This document shows positions 32,406 through 41,508 of a stretch of DNA of 64,000 bases, in pieces. Below the pieces are notes generated by a model, which was given only the letters and a program-made list of their open reading frames with translations, made no database searches and was not told the DNA's origin. The stretch spans positions 124,001 through 188,000 of the forward strand of contig NZ_FPBM01000009.1 of assembly GCF_900116715.1 (NCBI RefSeq), read 5' to 3'. The DNA is from Polaromonas sp. YR568. GTDB taxonomy: Bacteria > Pseudomonadota > Gammaproteobacteria > Burkholderiales > Burkholderiaceae_C. The stretch's first letter is position 1; each line of letters opens with the position of its first letter. A program made the position numbers and the translations under genes.

Positions 32406-32510
32406 ATGCGCAAAAACCCCGCACTCACCCGCCTGATCGCCGCTTCGCGCGCGACCAGCGCTGCGCCGGTTTTTGCCCAGATCACCAAAACGACCACCAT
32501 TAAAGGCTAG
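32406..32510 (+). CDS. Putative leader peptide for asd, Ile/Thr/Lys-rich
   Basis: 34 codons: ATG, then MRKNPALTRLIAASRATSAA, PVFAQ, and finally ITKTTTIKG before TAG. The last eight codons before glycine are all Ile, Thr or Lys (ATC ACC AAA ACG ACC ACC ATT AAA), precisely the amino acids made from the product of Asd. It lies 80 bases before asd and is followed by competing hairpins. The layout copies amino-acid attenuation leaders such as thrL of E. coli. That it is translated and regulatory is inferred from composition and position only; it is too short for coding statistics. Confidence 0.6.
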   Translation: MRKNPALTRLIAASRATSAAPVFAQITKTTTIKG

Positions 32511-32584
32511 CAAGCCTGGTTCGTCGTGCCCTGCCGGCTCGATGAGCCGGGCCAAAAAGCCTTATTTTTGACTTTTTGAAGGGC
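32504..32584 (+). promoter_or_regulatory. Candidate attenuator RNA between leader peptide and asd
   Basis: Seen pairings: AGGCT/AGCCT at 32504-32508 and 32513-32517; CCGGCTC/GAGCCGG hairpin at 32534-32540 and 32544-32550 with a 3-base loop; alternative GCCTGGTTC (32514-32522) with GAGCCGGGC (32544-32552), nine pairs including two G-U, which excludes both of the former; GCCCT (32528-32532) with AGGGC (32580-32584), the asd Shine-Dalgarno. A loose CAAAAA/TTTTTG stem lies at 32553-32570. There is no textbook terminator, so control of translation start is as likely as control of termination. Confidence 0.5.
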
Positions 32585-32590
32585 AACGCA

Positions 32591-33730
32591 ATGAAACTCA
32601 AAGGCAATCTCACAGGGCTCGTCGGCTGGCGCGGCATGGTCGGCTCGGTCCTGATCGACCGCATGCAGGCCGAAGGCGACTTCGACCTGATCGAGCCGGT
32701 TTTCTTCTCGACCTCCAATGCCGGCGGCAAAGCCCCCGCCCAGGCCAAAAACGAAACCACGCTGAAGAACGCCTTTGACATTGAAGCGCTGAAAAAATGC
32801 GACATCATCATCACGGCGCAAGGCGGCGACTACACCTCTGAAGTCTTCCCCAAGCTGCGCGCAGCCGGCTGGACGGGCCACTGGATCGACGCGGCCTCCA
32901 CGCTGCGCATGAATGACGATGCCATCATCATCCTGGACCCGGTCAACCTGCCCGTGATCCAGAACGCCATGGCCAAGGGCGGCAAGAACTGGATTGGCGG
33001 CAACTGCACCGTCAGCTGCATGCTGATGGGCGTGGGCGCGCTGTACAAGGCCGGCCTGGTCGAATGGATGACCAGCATGACCTACCAGGCAGCCTCCGGC
33101 GGCGGCGCGCAGCACATGCGCGAGCTGCTGACCCAGTACGGCACCATCAACAGCGAAGTCCGCGCCCTGCTGGACGATCCGAAATCGGCCATCCTGGAGA
33201 TCGACCGCCGCGTGCTGGCCAAACAGCAATCCCTGAGCGGCGATGAAACCGCCAACTTCGGCGTGCCGCTGGGCGGCTCGCTGATCCCCTGGATCGACAA
33301 GGACCTGGGCAATGGAATGAGCAAGGAAGAGTGGAAGGGCGGCGCGGAGACCAACAAGATCCTCGGCCAGGGCGCCGGCTTCGGCACGGCCGAAACCCCG
33401 GTTGACGGCTTTTGCGTGCGTATTGGCGCGATGCGCTGCCATAGCCAGGCGCTGACCTTCAAGCTGAAGAAAGACGTGCCGCTGGCCGACATCGAGGCCA
33501 TGATTGCCGCCGACAACGAGTGGGTCAAGGTTGTGCCCAACACGCGTGAAGCGTCGATCAAAGACCTCACACCCGTGGCTGTGACGGGCACCATGCAGAT
33601 TCCGGTGGGCCGCCTGCGCAAATTGGCCATGGGCCCCGACTACCTGGGCGCCTTCACGGTGGGCGACCAGTTGCTGTGGGGTGCTGCCGAACCACTGCGC
33701 CGCATGCTCCGCATCCTGCTGCAGGCTTAA
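32591..33730 (+). CDS. asd: Aspartate-semialdehyde dehydrogenase
   Basis: 379 residues. Makes L-aspartate 4-semialdehyde from aspartyl phosphate with NADPH, the branch point to lysine/diaminopimelate, threonine, isoleucine and methionine. The opening [17 protein letters not shown] is the NADP-binding turn, the active-site cysteine is in [12 protein letters not shown] (about residue 138), and the C-terminal half has the [16 protein letters not shown] motif of the Gram-negative type. The ATG after GAAGGGC was chosen over an in-frame ATG 15 bases upstream. Confidence 0.97.
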   Translation: MKLKGNLTGLVGWRGMVGSVLIDRMQAEGDFDLIEPVFFSTSNAGGKAPAQAKNETTLKNAFDIEALKKCDIIITAQGGDYTSEVFPKLRAAGWTGHWIDAASTLRMNDDAIIILDPVNLPVIQNAMAKGGKNWIGGNCTVSCMLMGVGALYKAGLVEWMTSMTYQAASGGGAQHMRELLTQYGTINSEVRALLDDPKSAILEIDRRVLAKQQSLSGDETANFGVPLGGSLIPWIDKDLGNGMSKEEWKGGAETNKILGQGAGFGTAETPVDGFCVRIGAMRCHSQALTFKLKKDVPLADIEAMIAADNEWVKVVPNTREASIKDLTPVAVTGTMQIPVGRLRKLAMGPDYLGAFTVGDQLLWGAAEPLRRMLRILLQA

Positions 33731-33983
33731 ATTAATTCAGGTGAGTGGTTGCCAACATGTAGCCGCTCACCCGTAACCACTTGTGACAAGACGTTGTCGT
33801 CAGACAACATCCGAAACTTGTAAGTTGACGCTAACTCGCTGTGTCAAAACTTAAGTGGTGTCTTAGCTTGTCAGCCTAATGCCTTGATGTTAAGGTTGTT
33901 TTTCGAAAATTCGCATCGAGGTTTTTGTGCGCTTAAGCAGAATAAAGTTACATGCAGACCGAGCACTGGAGGCTCACAACCCC
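33731..33983. other. Non-coding region between asd and fimV
   Basis: About 250 bases, more AT-rich than the genes. GTGAG and the adjacent AGTGGTT (33741-33749) can pair either with CTCAC a few bases on or with AACCACT at about 33775, giving two exclusive stems. GTTGTC-GTCA-GACAAC (about 33794-33809) is a perfect hairpin. The fimV ribosome binding site GGAGG is at 33968-33972. No T run marks a clear asd terminator. Confidence 0.5.
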
Positions 33984-36683
33984 ATGAATAATCGCGGTCG
34001 TTGGCGTATCGGCGCCCTGGCGAGTGCCATTGCACTTCTGGGCAGCCTGGCAAGTCTGGAAGCCCATGCGCTCGCGCTGGGCCGAATTACGGTTCAATCG
34101 GCACTGGGCGAGCCCCTTCGTGCGGAAATTGACATCGCAGACATCAAACCCGAGGAAGCCTCCAGCCTGAAAGCTGGCGTAGCGCCTCCCGACACCTTCA
34201 AGGCGGCAGGGCTGGAATACGGCTCCGTCGTCGCGGGCGTCGAGGTCAGCCTGCAGCGCCGCGCCGACGGCCGGGCTTATCTGCGGCTGAGCAGCAACAA
34301 ACCCGTTACCGAGCCCTTCGTGGACCTGATCCTCGAGGCCAACTGGGCGAACGGCCGCATCACACGCGACTACACCATGCTGTTTGACCCGCCCGCGCTG
34401 CGCTCCAGCGCCGCAGGCAGCGCAGCAGCCCCAACGGCCCCCATCCTGTCCCGGCCCCTGCCCCCAGTGGCGCCGCCGGCCAAAGGCATTGCCTCCATCC
34501 CTTACTCGCCCAGCACGGCCGCGCGCCCTGCGCCGGTGGCCAAAGCCCCAGCCGCCAGCCTTGAAAAAGTGCCGGCAGGCGGCGACAAGCAAGTCACCGT
34601 CAAGGCCGGTGACACCGCCGGCAAAATCGCCGCCCAGAACAAGCCTGCCAGCGTGTCTCTGGACCAGATGCTGGTGGCACTGCTCAGAAGCAACCCGGAT
34701 GCCTTCATAGGCGGCAACGTCAACCGGGTCAAATCCGGTGCGGTGCTGGACATTCCAAGCGCGGAAACGGCCAGCGCCATTTCCTCCAGCGAAGCCAGCC
34801 AGACCATCGTTGCCCAAAGCAAGGACTTCAACAACTTCCGCCGCAAACTCGCCGAGAGCGTGCCGGCCACGCAAACTGCCGGCGCCGACCGCCAGGCCGG
34901 CGGCAAAGTGCAGGCCAAGGTCGAAGACCGCGCACCGGCCAGCGCCACGCCCGACAAGCTGACCCTATCCAAGGGTGCCGTCCAGGGCAAGGCTGCTTCG
35001 GCCACCGAAGACAAGATCGCCAAAGAAAGGCAGGCCAAGGAAGCCTCCGCGCGGGTGGCTGAGCTGTCCAAAAACATCAACGACCTCAACAAGCTGGGCG
35101 GCGCACCTTCCGCAGCAGCGCCAGCGCCGGCGGCTACCGCCGCCAAGACGCCAGGCGTAGCGGTTCCCGCGCCCGCCAGCGTCGCCGCCACCCCGGCCGC
35201 AGCGGCTGCACCGGCAGCTGCCGCCCCCGCAACCCCCGTAACCCCTGCGGTGCCCGTCGCCGTGCCAGCACCGGCCCCAGCCGCCGTCGCTTCGGCAGCA
35301 GCGGCGGCTCCCGCTGTGCAAGCCGCCAGCAGCGCAGCAGCCCCGGCTGCTGCGCCCCAACCGGCCGCTGTGGCCAGCGAAGCCGCACCAGCACCGGTTG
35401 CTGCGGCACCGGCAGCGCCAGCGGCGCCCAAGAAGCCCGCCGTCACGCCACCACCGCCTGAACCCAGCCTGGTCGACGAGTTGCTCGAGAACCCGTTGCT
35501 GCTGCCCATCGCCGGCGGCATCTTGCTGCTCCTGGCCGGTTTCGGTTTCTACCGCTACCGCCAGCGCGGCAGCTCAGCCCAGGTCGACAGTTCCTTTCTC
35601 GAAAGCAGACTGCAACCAGATTCTTTTTTCGGCGCCAGCGGCGGCCAGCGCATAGACACCAATGAGAGCAACGTCACGGGCTCTTCTCTGGTGTACTCGC
35701 CTAGTCAGCTAGACGCCGCTGGCGACGTCGACCCAGTAGCCGAAGCCGATGTGTACCTGGCTTACGGACGTGACTTGCAAGCTGAGGAAATCCTCAAGGA
35801 AGCCATGCGCACCAGCCCGATGCGCGTGGCCATCCATGCCAAGCTGATGGAAATCTACGCCAAGCGCCGCGACAGCAAAGCTTTTGAAACGGTCGCTGTC
35901 GAGGCCTTCAACCTCACCCACGGCAACGGCCCTGAGTGGGCCTACATCACCGAGATGGGCCGTGAGCTTGACCCCGCCAACCCGATGTACCAGCCCGGCG
36001 GCCAGCCTGCCGGTGCGACGTTCAACCCCGGCGGCACGCTGGCGATGAACACGCAGCCCGCCCCCATCGCACCAACGCCGGCAGCGCCCTCCGTGGACGT
36101 CGACCTGGACCTGGACTTCTCGCTCGGCGACGAACCCGACACAAGCGCGGCAGCGATATCAGCACCGCCCCCGGCGCCAGCACCGGCCCCACGGCCGCCT
36201 GAGCCTACGGTGGCGATGAAGCCCCAGCCAGCCGCCCCCGTCATGGAGATGGACTTCGGAAGCGCCACCGTTGCGCTGCCCCCCACGGCCGCACCCGCAG
36301 CCAAGCCTGCCGAGGCGCCTGAACCCGACGTTGCCTTCGAGGGCCTGAACTTCACACCCGAACCCTTCACGCCACCACCCAAGCCGGTGGCTGCAGCAAA
36401 GGCGGCGCCTGCGCCGGCCCCCGCCGCCGACAGCGGCCTGCTGGAGTTTGACCTCGGCTCACTGTCGCTGGACCTGAACGGCCCGACGACCGAAAGCCCG
36501 GCTCTCGCCGTGGAAGCTTCGCCTTCCGCCGACGGCCCGCTGGAAACCAAGTTCCTGCTGGCTGAAGAGTTCCGTTCGCTGGGTGACACGGACGGCGCCC
36601 GGTCGCTGGCCGAAGAAGTGCTGGCCGAAGCCAGCGGCCCCCTGAAAGTCAAGGCGCAGGCGTTCCTGAACGCCCTGTCTTGA
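33984..36683 (+). CDS. fimV: FimV-family motility and polar organiser protein
   Basis: 899 residues. A signal segment (residues about 8-30) precedes the FimV N-terminal domain (LALGRITVQSALGEPLRAEI). A LysM-like peptidoglycan-binding motif lies at about 202-260 (VTVKAGDTAGKIAAQNKPAS). A long Ala/Pro-rich linker follows, then one membrane helix at about 506-527 (LLLPIAGGILLLLAGFGFYR). The cytoplasmic part is acidic, has TPR-like repeats at about 575-660, a second Ala/Pro-rich linker, and ends in the conserved FimV C-terminal motif (TKFLLAEEFRSLGDTDGARS). Relatives anchor polar type IV pilus and secretion functions through peptidoglycan. Upstream of truA as in other Burkholderiales. Confidence 0.92.
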   Translation: MNNRGRWRIGALASAIALLGSLASLEAHALALGRITVQSALGEPLRAEIDIADIKPEEASSLKAGVAPPDTFKAAGLEYGSVVAGVEVSLQRRADGRAYLRLSSNKPVTEPFVDLILEANWANGRITRDYTMLFDPPALRSSAAGSAAAPTAPILSRPLPPVAPPAKGIASIPYSPSTAARPAPVAKAPAASLEKVPAGGDKQVTVKAGDTAGKIAAQNKPASVSLDQMLVALLRSNPDAFIGGNVNRVKSGAVLDIPSAETASAISSSEASQTIVAQSKDFNNFRRKLAESVPATQTAGADRQAGGKVQAKVEDRAPASATPDKLTLSKGAVQGKAASATEDKIAKERQAKEASARVAELSKNINDLNKLGGAPSAAAPAPAATAAKTPGVAVPAPASVAATPAAAAAPAAAAPATPVTPAVPVAVPAPAPAAVASAAAAAPAVQAASSAAAPAAAPQPAAVASEAAPAPVAAAPAAPAAPKKPAVTPPPPEPSLVDELLENPLLLPIAGGILLLLAGFGFYRYRQRGSSAQVDSSFLESRLQPDSFFGASGGQRIDTNESNVTGSSLVYSPSQLDAAGDVDPVAEADVYLAYGRDLQAEEILKEAMRTSPMRVAIHAKLMEIYAKRRDSKAFETVAVEAFNLTHGNGPEWAYITEMGRELDPANPMYQPGGQPAGATFNPGGTLAMNTQPAPIAPTPAAPSVDVDLDLDFSLGDEPDTSAAAISAPPPAPAPAPRPPEPTVAMKPQPAAPVMEMDFGSATVALPPTAAPAAKPAEAPEPDVAFEGLNFTPEPFTPPPKPVAAAKAAPAPAPAADSGLLEFDLGSLSLDLNGPTTESPALAVEASPSADGPLETKFLLAEEFRSLGDTDGARSLAEEVLAEASGPLKVKAQAFLNALS

Positions 36684-36732
36684 GCGCAGCCTGAACGCAC
36701 AGCGTTCACTGCGCGCCGGCCCGGGTTCAACC

Positions 36733-37527
36733 GTGAGGATTGCACTCGGCGTCAGCTACAGCGGCACTGCCTATGAGGGCTGGCAAAGCCAGCTCTCGGG
36801 CAACACGGTGCAAGACAAGCTGGAGCTGGCGTTGGCAAAGTTTGCCGCCCAGCCCATCCGCACCCTCTGCTGCGGGCGCACCGACGCCGGTGTGCACGCG
36901 CTGATGCAGGTCGTGCACTTCGACACTACCCTGCAGCGCGACATTGCCTCATGGGTGCGCGGTACCAATACTTTCTTGCCCAGCGACATTGCCGTTCAGT
37001 GGGCGCGCGAAGTTCCCGACGAGTTTCATTGCCGCGGCAGCGCCATTGCGCGCCGCTATGCCTATGTGGTGCTCGAATCACCCGTGCGCCCCAGCGTTGA
37101 AGCCGGGCGCGTCGGCTGGGTCTACCGGCCGCTGGACGGCGCCGCCATGCGGCAGGCCATCACCCACCTCATCGGCGAGCATGACTTCAGCTCCTTCCGG
37201 GCCGCGCAGTGCCAGGCCAAATCGCCCGTCAAAACCATCAGCCGGATCGATATTTCCGAGCGCGCCGGTACAGGCTCCAAATACTGGCGCTTTGAGTTCG
37301 AGGCCAATGCCTTTTTGCACCACATGATCCGCAACATCATGGGTTGCCTGGTAGCCGTGGGCCAGGGCAACTACCCACCCGGCTGGCTGGCCGAGGTGAG
37401 GGACGCCCGCAGCCGGGATGTCGCAGCGCCCACTTTTTCGCCGGATGGCCTGTATTTCCTGGGCCCCGTCTACGAAGACCACTATGGCCTCCCAAATCGC
37501 ACAGCCGCCTATGATTGGCTTCCATGA
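36733..37527 (+). CDS. truA: tRNA pseudouridine(38-40) synthase
   Basis: 264 residues. Converts uridines 38-40 of the tRNA anticodon arm to pseudouridine. The catalytic aspartate is in CCGRTDAGVHALMQVV (about residue 51), with the FQSQ-like GYEGWQSQ opening and the FLHHMIRNIMGCLV motif near the C-terminus. Uses a GTG start, the first in-frame start that keeps the conserved N-terminus. Its TGA overlaps the trpF ATG by four bases. Confidence 0.95.
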   Translation: MRIALGVSYSGTAYEGWQSQLSGNTVQDKLELALAKFAAQPIRTLCCGRTDAGVHALMQVVHFDTTLQRDIASWVRGTNTFLPSDIAVQWAREVPDEFHCRGSAIARRYAYVVLESPVRPSVEAGRVGWVYRPLDGAAMRQAITHLIGEHDFSSFRAAQCQAKSPVKTISRIDISERAGTGSKYWRFEFEANAFLHHMIRNIMGCLVAVGQGNYPPGWLAEVRDARSRDVAAPTFSPDGLYFLGPVYEDHYGLPNRTAAYDWLP

Positions 37528-38333
37528 AAATAGCCCCCACACTCCCCGCTGCGCGTGGTTCGTTGCCCCCCGAGGGGGCCGAATTCGCCTTGGGGCGGCC
37601 CGGCGGCGAATTACCCGCCACCCGCACCCGAATCAAGATCTGCGGCCTCACCCGTGAGGAAGACGTAGACGCAGCCGTGGCCGCCGGCGTCGATGCGGTC
37701 GGCTTTGTGATGTACGAGGCCAGCCCGCGATATGTGACGGCCGAGCGCGCCGGCGAGCTGGCCCGCCGCCTGCCGCCTTTTGTCACACCGGTGCTGCTCT
37801 TCGTCAACGCGCCCGCTACAAAAATCGTAGCTGCCTGCGCCCATGTACCAACGGCTTTGCTGCAATTTCACGGTGACGAGACGCCGCAAGCCTGCCTGGA
37901 GGCCGGCCGGCCCTTTATGCGGGCGGCACGCGTTCCACTGGATGAAAGCCCCACAGAAACCACGCCGGCGGCCCCTGTCCGCTTTGATCTCGTAAAATAC
38001 GCTCAGGACTTCAAAGCCGCACAAGCCATCCTGCTCGACGCTCATATCGAAGGTTACGGCGGCGGCGGGAAAACATTCAATTGGTCACTTCTTCCTCCAA
38101 ACGTCAACGCTCACCTCGTTTTGTCTGGTGGATTGACGCCTGCAAACGTGATCGATGGCATTTTGCAAGTCAGGCCGCGTTGCACAACGCTGGCCGTTGA
38201 TGTCAGTTCCGGCGTCGAGATTTCCAAGGGAATCAAAAGCGCCGACAAGATCAACCAGTTTGTCGCGGCCGTGCGCGCCGCCGACGAACTCCTTGCAAAG
38301 AGTCCCAACCATGTACGAGTACCACCAGCCTGA
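37524..38333 (+). CDS. trpF: Phosphoribosylanthranilate isomerase with extra N-terminus
   Basis: 269 residues, about 50 longer than usual TrpF. The enzyme proper starts at about residue 34 with [21 protein letters not shown] (catalytic cysteine in KICGLT) and includes [13 protein letters not shown] and the catalytic-aspartate and phosphate region [18 protein letters not shown]. Tryptophan pathway step: isomerises phosphoribosylanthranilate. Residues 4-29 are encoded by what looks like a Comamonadaceae intergenic repeat (37533-37611), and a second repeat type lies in the middle (37815-37842), encoding ATKIVAACA. The ATG overlaps the truA stop; no better start lies closer to the domain. Overlaps trpB by 23 bases. 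Confidence 0.93.
   Translation: MKIAPTLPAARGSLPPEGAEFALGRPGGELPATRTRIKICGLTREEDVDAAVAAGVDAVGFVMYEASPRYVTAERAGELARRLPPFVTPVLLFVNAPATKIVAACAHVPTALLQFHGDETPQACLEAGRPFMRAARVPLDESPTETTPAAPVRFDLVKYAQDFKAAQAILLDAHIEGYGGGGKTFNWSLLPPNVNAHLVLSGGLTPANVIDGILQVRPRCTTLAVDVSSGVEISKGIKSADKINQFVAAVRAADELLAKSPNHVRVPPA
37533..37611. repeat. GC-rich dispersed repeat forming the trpF N-terminus
   Basis: Contains CTCCCCGCTGCGCG, the palindrome GCCCCCCGAGGGGGC and TTGGGGCGGCCCGGCGGCGA. I recognise this string from memory as a repeat found many times between genes in Comamonadaceae genomes. Only this copy is in the window. It is in frame with trpF and without stops. Confidence 0.5.
37815..37842. repeat. GCTAC...GTAGCTGC repeat, copy 3, inside trpF
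   Basis: GCTAC, loop AAAAATC, GTAGC, then TGCCTGCGCCC. Same plan as copies at 8863 and 27301, with the stem kept by paired changes (GCTAC/GTAGC instead of GCTAT/ATAGC). It is read in frame as part of trpF. Confidence 0.5.
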
Positions 38334-39570
38334 CGTTTCAGGCCATTTCGGAATTTACGGCGGCAGTTTTGTTTCAGAAACACTGACCCACGCCATCAAC
38401 GAGCTCAAAGACGCTTACGCCAAATACCAGCACGACCCGGAGTTCCTCGCTGAATTCCATTCCGAGCTGGCGCATTTTGTAGGCCGTCCTTCCCCGATCT
38501 ACCACGCCGCGCGCATGAGCCGTGAACAGGGCGGCGCGCAGATTTACCTCAAGCGCGAAGACCTGAACCACACCGGCGCGCACAAGATCAACAACACCAT
38601 CGGGCAAGCCATGCTGGCGCGCCGCATGGGCAAGCCGCGCGTCATCGCCGAAACCGGCGCCGGCCAGCACGGCGTGGCCACCGCCACCATCTGCGCGCGC
38701 TACGGCCTCGAATGCGTGGTCTACATGGGCAGCGAAGACGTCAAGCGCCAAAGCCCCAACGTCTACCGCATGAACCTGCTGGGCGCCACCGTGGTGCCGG
38801 TCGAAAGCGGCAGCAAGACACTCAAAGACGCGCTCAACGAAGCCATGCGCGACTGGGTCGCCAACGTGGACAACACCTTCTACATCATCGGCACCGTGGC
38901 GGGCCCGCACCCCTACCCCATGATGGTTCGCGACTTCCAGAGCGTGATCGGCGCCGAATGCCTGCAGCAGATGCCGGAATTCATCGGCAACAAGCAGCCC
39001 GACGCGGTGATTGCCTGCGTGGGCGGCGGCAGCAATGCCATGGGCATCTTCCACCCCTATATCCAGCACGCCAAAACCCGCCTGATCGGCGTCGAGGCCG
39101 CCGGTGAAGGCCTGGACAGCGGCAAACACTCAGCGTCGCTGCAGCGGGGCCTGCCCGGCGTGCTGCACGGCAACCGCACCTATGTGCTGCAAAACGAGGA
39201 CGGCCAGGTCACCGAGACGCACAGCATCAGCGCGGGTCTTGATTACCCTGGCGTCGGGCCCGAGCATGCATTCCTCAAGGACATCGGCCGCGCCGAATAC
39301 GTCGGCATCACCGACACCGAGGCGCTGGAAGCCTTTCACTACCTGTGCCGCACCGAGGGCATCATCCCGGCGCTTGAATCCAGCCACGCGGTGGCCTGCG
39401 CCATGAAGATGGCCCGCAGCATGCGCCCGGACCAGAGCCTGCTCGTCAACCTCTCGGGCCGGGGCGACAAGGACATCGGCACCGTGGCTGACCTTTCAGG
39501 CGCCGATTTTTACGACCGGCCTTCGATGCGCGGCCTCTCCGTCAAGGGCGCAAGCAAGGAAACGTCATGA
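38311..39570 (+). CDS. trpB: Tryptophan synthase, beta chain
   Basis: 419 residues. Joins indole and serine using pyridoxal phosphate. The PLP lysine is K92 in [16 protein letters not shown], the substrate loop is [12 protein letters not shown], and the phosphate-binding glycine loop is [10 protein letters not shown]. The start [14 protein letters not shown] lies within the end of trpF (23-base overlap). Pairs with TrpA, whose gene overlaps the stop (ATGA). Confidence 0.98.
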   Translation: MYEYHQPDVSGHFGIYGGSFVSETLTHAINELKDAYAKYQHDPEFLAEFHSELAHFVGRPSPIYHAARMSREQGGAQIYLKREDLNHTGAHKINNTIGQAMLARRMGKPRVIAETGAGQHGVATATICARYGLECVVYMGSEDVKRQSPNVYRMNLLGATVVPVESGSKTLKDALNEAMRDWVANVDNTFYIIGTVAGPHPYPMMVRDFQSVIGAECLQQMPEFIGNKQPDAVIACVGGGSNAMGIFHPYIQHAKTRLIGVEAAGEGLDSGKHSASLQRGLPGVLHGNRTYVLQNEDGQVTETHSISAGLDYPGVGPEHAFLKDIGRAEYVGITDTEALEAFHYLCRTEGIIPALESSHAVACAMKMARSMRPDQSLLVNLSGRGDKDIGTVADLSGADFYDRPSMRGLSVKGASKETS

Positions 39571-40385
39571 GCCGCATTGCCTCCACCTTCTCCACGCTGA
39601 AAAGCCACGGCCGCAAAGCCCTCATTCCCTATGTCACGGCGGGCTTTCCCTTTGCCGATGTCACCCCCGAGCTGATGCACAGCATGGTGGCCGGCGGCGC
39701 CGATGTGATCGAGCTGGGCGTGCCCTTTTCCGACCCCAGCGCCGACGGCCCCGTGATCCAGAAGGCCGGCGAAAAAGCCTTGTCTTTTGGCATAGGCCTG
39801 GCGCAGGTGCTGGAGATGGTGCGCCAGTTCCGCACCAAAGACAGCGCCACGCCCGTGGTGCTGATGGGCTACGCCAACCCGGTCGAGCGCTACGACATCA
39901 AGCACGGCGGCAGCAAAACCGAGAGCGCTTTCATCCGCGACGCCGCACAGGCCGGCGTGGACGGCGTGCTCATCGTCGACTACCCGCCTGAAGAATGCGT
40001 CGAATTTGCCGCCCGGCTGCGCGCCCATGGCATGGATTTGATCTTTTTGCTGGCCCCCACCAGCACCGACGCCCGCATGGCCCAGGTGGCGCAAGTCGCC
40101 AGCGGCTATGTGTACTACGTCTCGCTCAAGGGCGTCACAGGTGCCGGCACGCTGGACGTGGACGCCGTGGAAGCCATGCTGCCGCGCATCCGCAAGCACG
40201 TGAACGTACCGGTGGGCGTGGGCTTCGGCATCCGCGATGCCGCCACGGCCAAGGCCATCGGCAAGGTGGCCGATGCGGTGGTGATCGGCAGCAAGATCAT
40301 CCAGCTGATTGAAAACCAGCCGCGTGACAAGGTAGCAGCGGTTGCGCATGATTTTTTGAGGGAAATCCGTACTGCTTTAGGCTGA
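39567..40385 (+). CDS. trpA: Tryptophan synthase, alpha chain
   Basis: 272 residues. Splits indole-3-glycerol phosphate and passes indole to TrpB. Catalytic residues fall exactly on the known positions: E49 in [11 protein letters not shown] and D60 in SADGPVIQ. The phosphate-binding region [15 protein letters not shown] and the C-terminal [11 protein letters not shown] are present. Confidence 0.98.
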   Translation: MSRIASTFSTLKSHGRKALIPYVTAGFPFADVTPELMHSMVAGGADVIELGVPFSDPSADGPVIQKAGEKALSFGIGLAQVLEMVRQFRTKDSATPVVLMGYANPVERYDIKHGGSKTESAFIRDAAQAGVDGVLIVDYPPEECVEFAARLRAHGMDLIFLLAPTSTDARMAQVAQVASGYVYYVSLKGVTGAGTLDVDAVEAMLPRIRKHVNVPVGVGFGIRDAATAKAIGKVADAVVIGSKIIQLIENQPRDKVAAVAHDFLREIRTALG

Positions 40386-40416
40386 CTTTCGATGCCTCTT
40401 TTGCGGGGTGAAACCG

Positions 40417-40430
40417 GCGCATAATTGCGC
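40417..40430 (+). promoter_or_regulatory. Possible accD promoter -10 region
   Basis: GCGCATAATTGCGC, a palindrome that contains CATAAT, about 80 bases before accD. The symmetry may be chance. A -35 box is not evident. Confidence 0.3.
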
Positions 40431-40508
40431 TTTTCGCCCGGCAAAAGCCCAAAAGGCATTGAAGCGACAGGCGCCCAGGCGCTGCCCGATACACAAGGAC
40501 TGACACAC

Positions 40509-41381
40509 ATGTCTTGGTTAGAAAAACTCCTCCCGCCCAAAATCAGCCCCACCGACCCGACCGAGCGCCGCAGCGTGCCCGAAGGCCTGTGGATCAAATG
40601 CCCCAGCTGCGAAGCCGTGCTCTACAAGACCGATCTGGAGAAAAACCAGAACGTCTGCCCGCAGTGCAGCCACCACCATCGCATAGGCGCCCGCGCCCGG
40701 CTGGACGCTTTTCTGGATCCGGAAGGCCGTTATGAACTGGGCCAGGAAGTGCTGCCCGTCGACGCCCTGAAGTTCAAGGACAGCCGCAAATACCCCGAAC
40801 GCCTGAAAGAAGCGCTTGAGAACACCCAGGAAACCGACGCCCTGGTGGTGATGGGCGGCGCCGTGCACAGCATCGGTGTGGTGGTCGCCTGCTTTGAGTT
40901 CGACTTCATGGGCGGCAGCATGGGCAGCGTGGTGGGCGAGCGCTTTGTACGCGGCGTACACGCGGCCATCGAACAAAAAGTGCCTTTCATCTGCTTTACC
41001 GCCACCGGCGGCGCGCGCATGCAGGAAGGCCTGCTCAGCCTGATGCAGATGGCCAAAACCAATGCGGCCCTGACCCGCCTGGCCAAAAAGGGCCTGCCCT
41101 ACATCAGCGTGCTGACCGACCCGACCATGGGCGGTGTGAGCGCCGGCTTTGCCTTTGTGGGCGACATCGTGATCGCCGAGCCCAAGGCCCTGATCGGCTT
41201 TGCCGGCCCGCGTGTGATCGAGTCCACCGTGCGCGTGACGCTGCCTGAAGGCTTCCAGCGCGCCGAGTTCCTGCAGACCAAAGGCGCGGTCGACCTGATC
41301 TGCGACCGCCGGGAACTACGCAAGACCGTGGCCAACTCCCTGGCCATGCTGCTGCGCCAGCCGGCCGATGCCGTCAGCTGA
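40509..41381 (+). CDS. accD: Acetyl-CoA carboxylase, carboxyltransferase beta subunit
   Basis: 290 residues. Transfers the carboxyl group from biotin to acetyl-CoA, first step of fatty acid synthesis, with AccA. Four cysteines of the N-terminal zinc ribbon are in KCPSCEAV and NVCPQCSHH (residues about 30-56). The crotonase-like core follows, with [19 protein letters not shown] and [13 protein letters not shown] forming the oxyanion holes. Standing after trpBA is a common beta- and gammaproteobacterial order. Confidence 0.97.
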   Translation: MSWLEKLLPPKISPTDPTERRSVPEGLWIKCPSCEAVLYKTDLEKNQNVCPQCSHHHRIGARARLDAFLDPEGRYELGQEVLPVDALKFKDSRKYPERLKEALENTQETDALVVMGGAVHSIGVVVACFEFDFMGGSMGSVVGERFVRGVHAAIEQKVPFICFTATGGARMQEGLLSLMQMAKTNAALTRLAKKGLPYISVLTDPTMGGVSAGFAFVGDIVIAEPKALIGFAGPRVIESTVRVTLPEGFQRAEFLQTKGAVDLICDRRELRKTVANSLAMLLRQPADAVS

Positions 41382-41508
41382 AATACCGGCGAATCCTGAA
41401 AAGACCTTCAAAAGCCCCTGAAGCAAGGCGTATTAGACGCACGAGAAGTTCACCGCTCGGGTCACATGGGATGATGTGGTTCACGGCACTCCAAAGCACG
41501 ATGAGACC

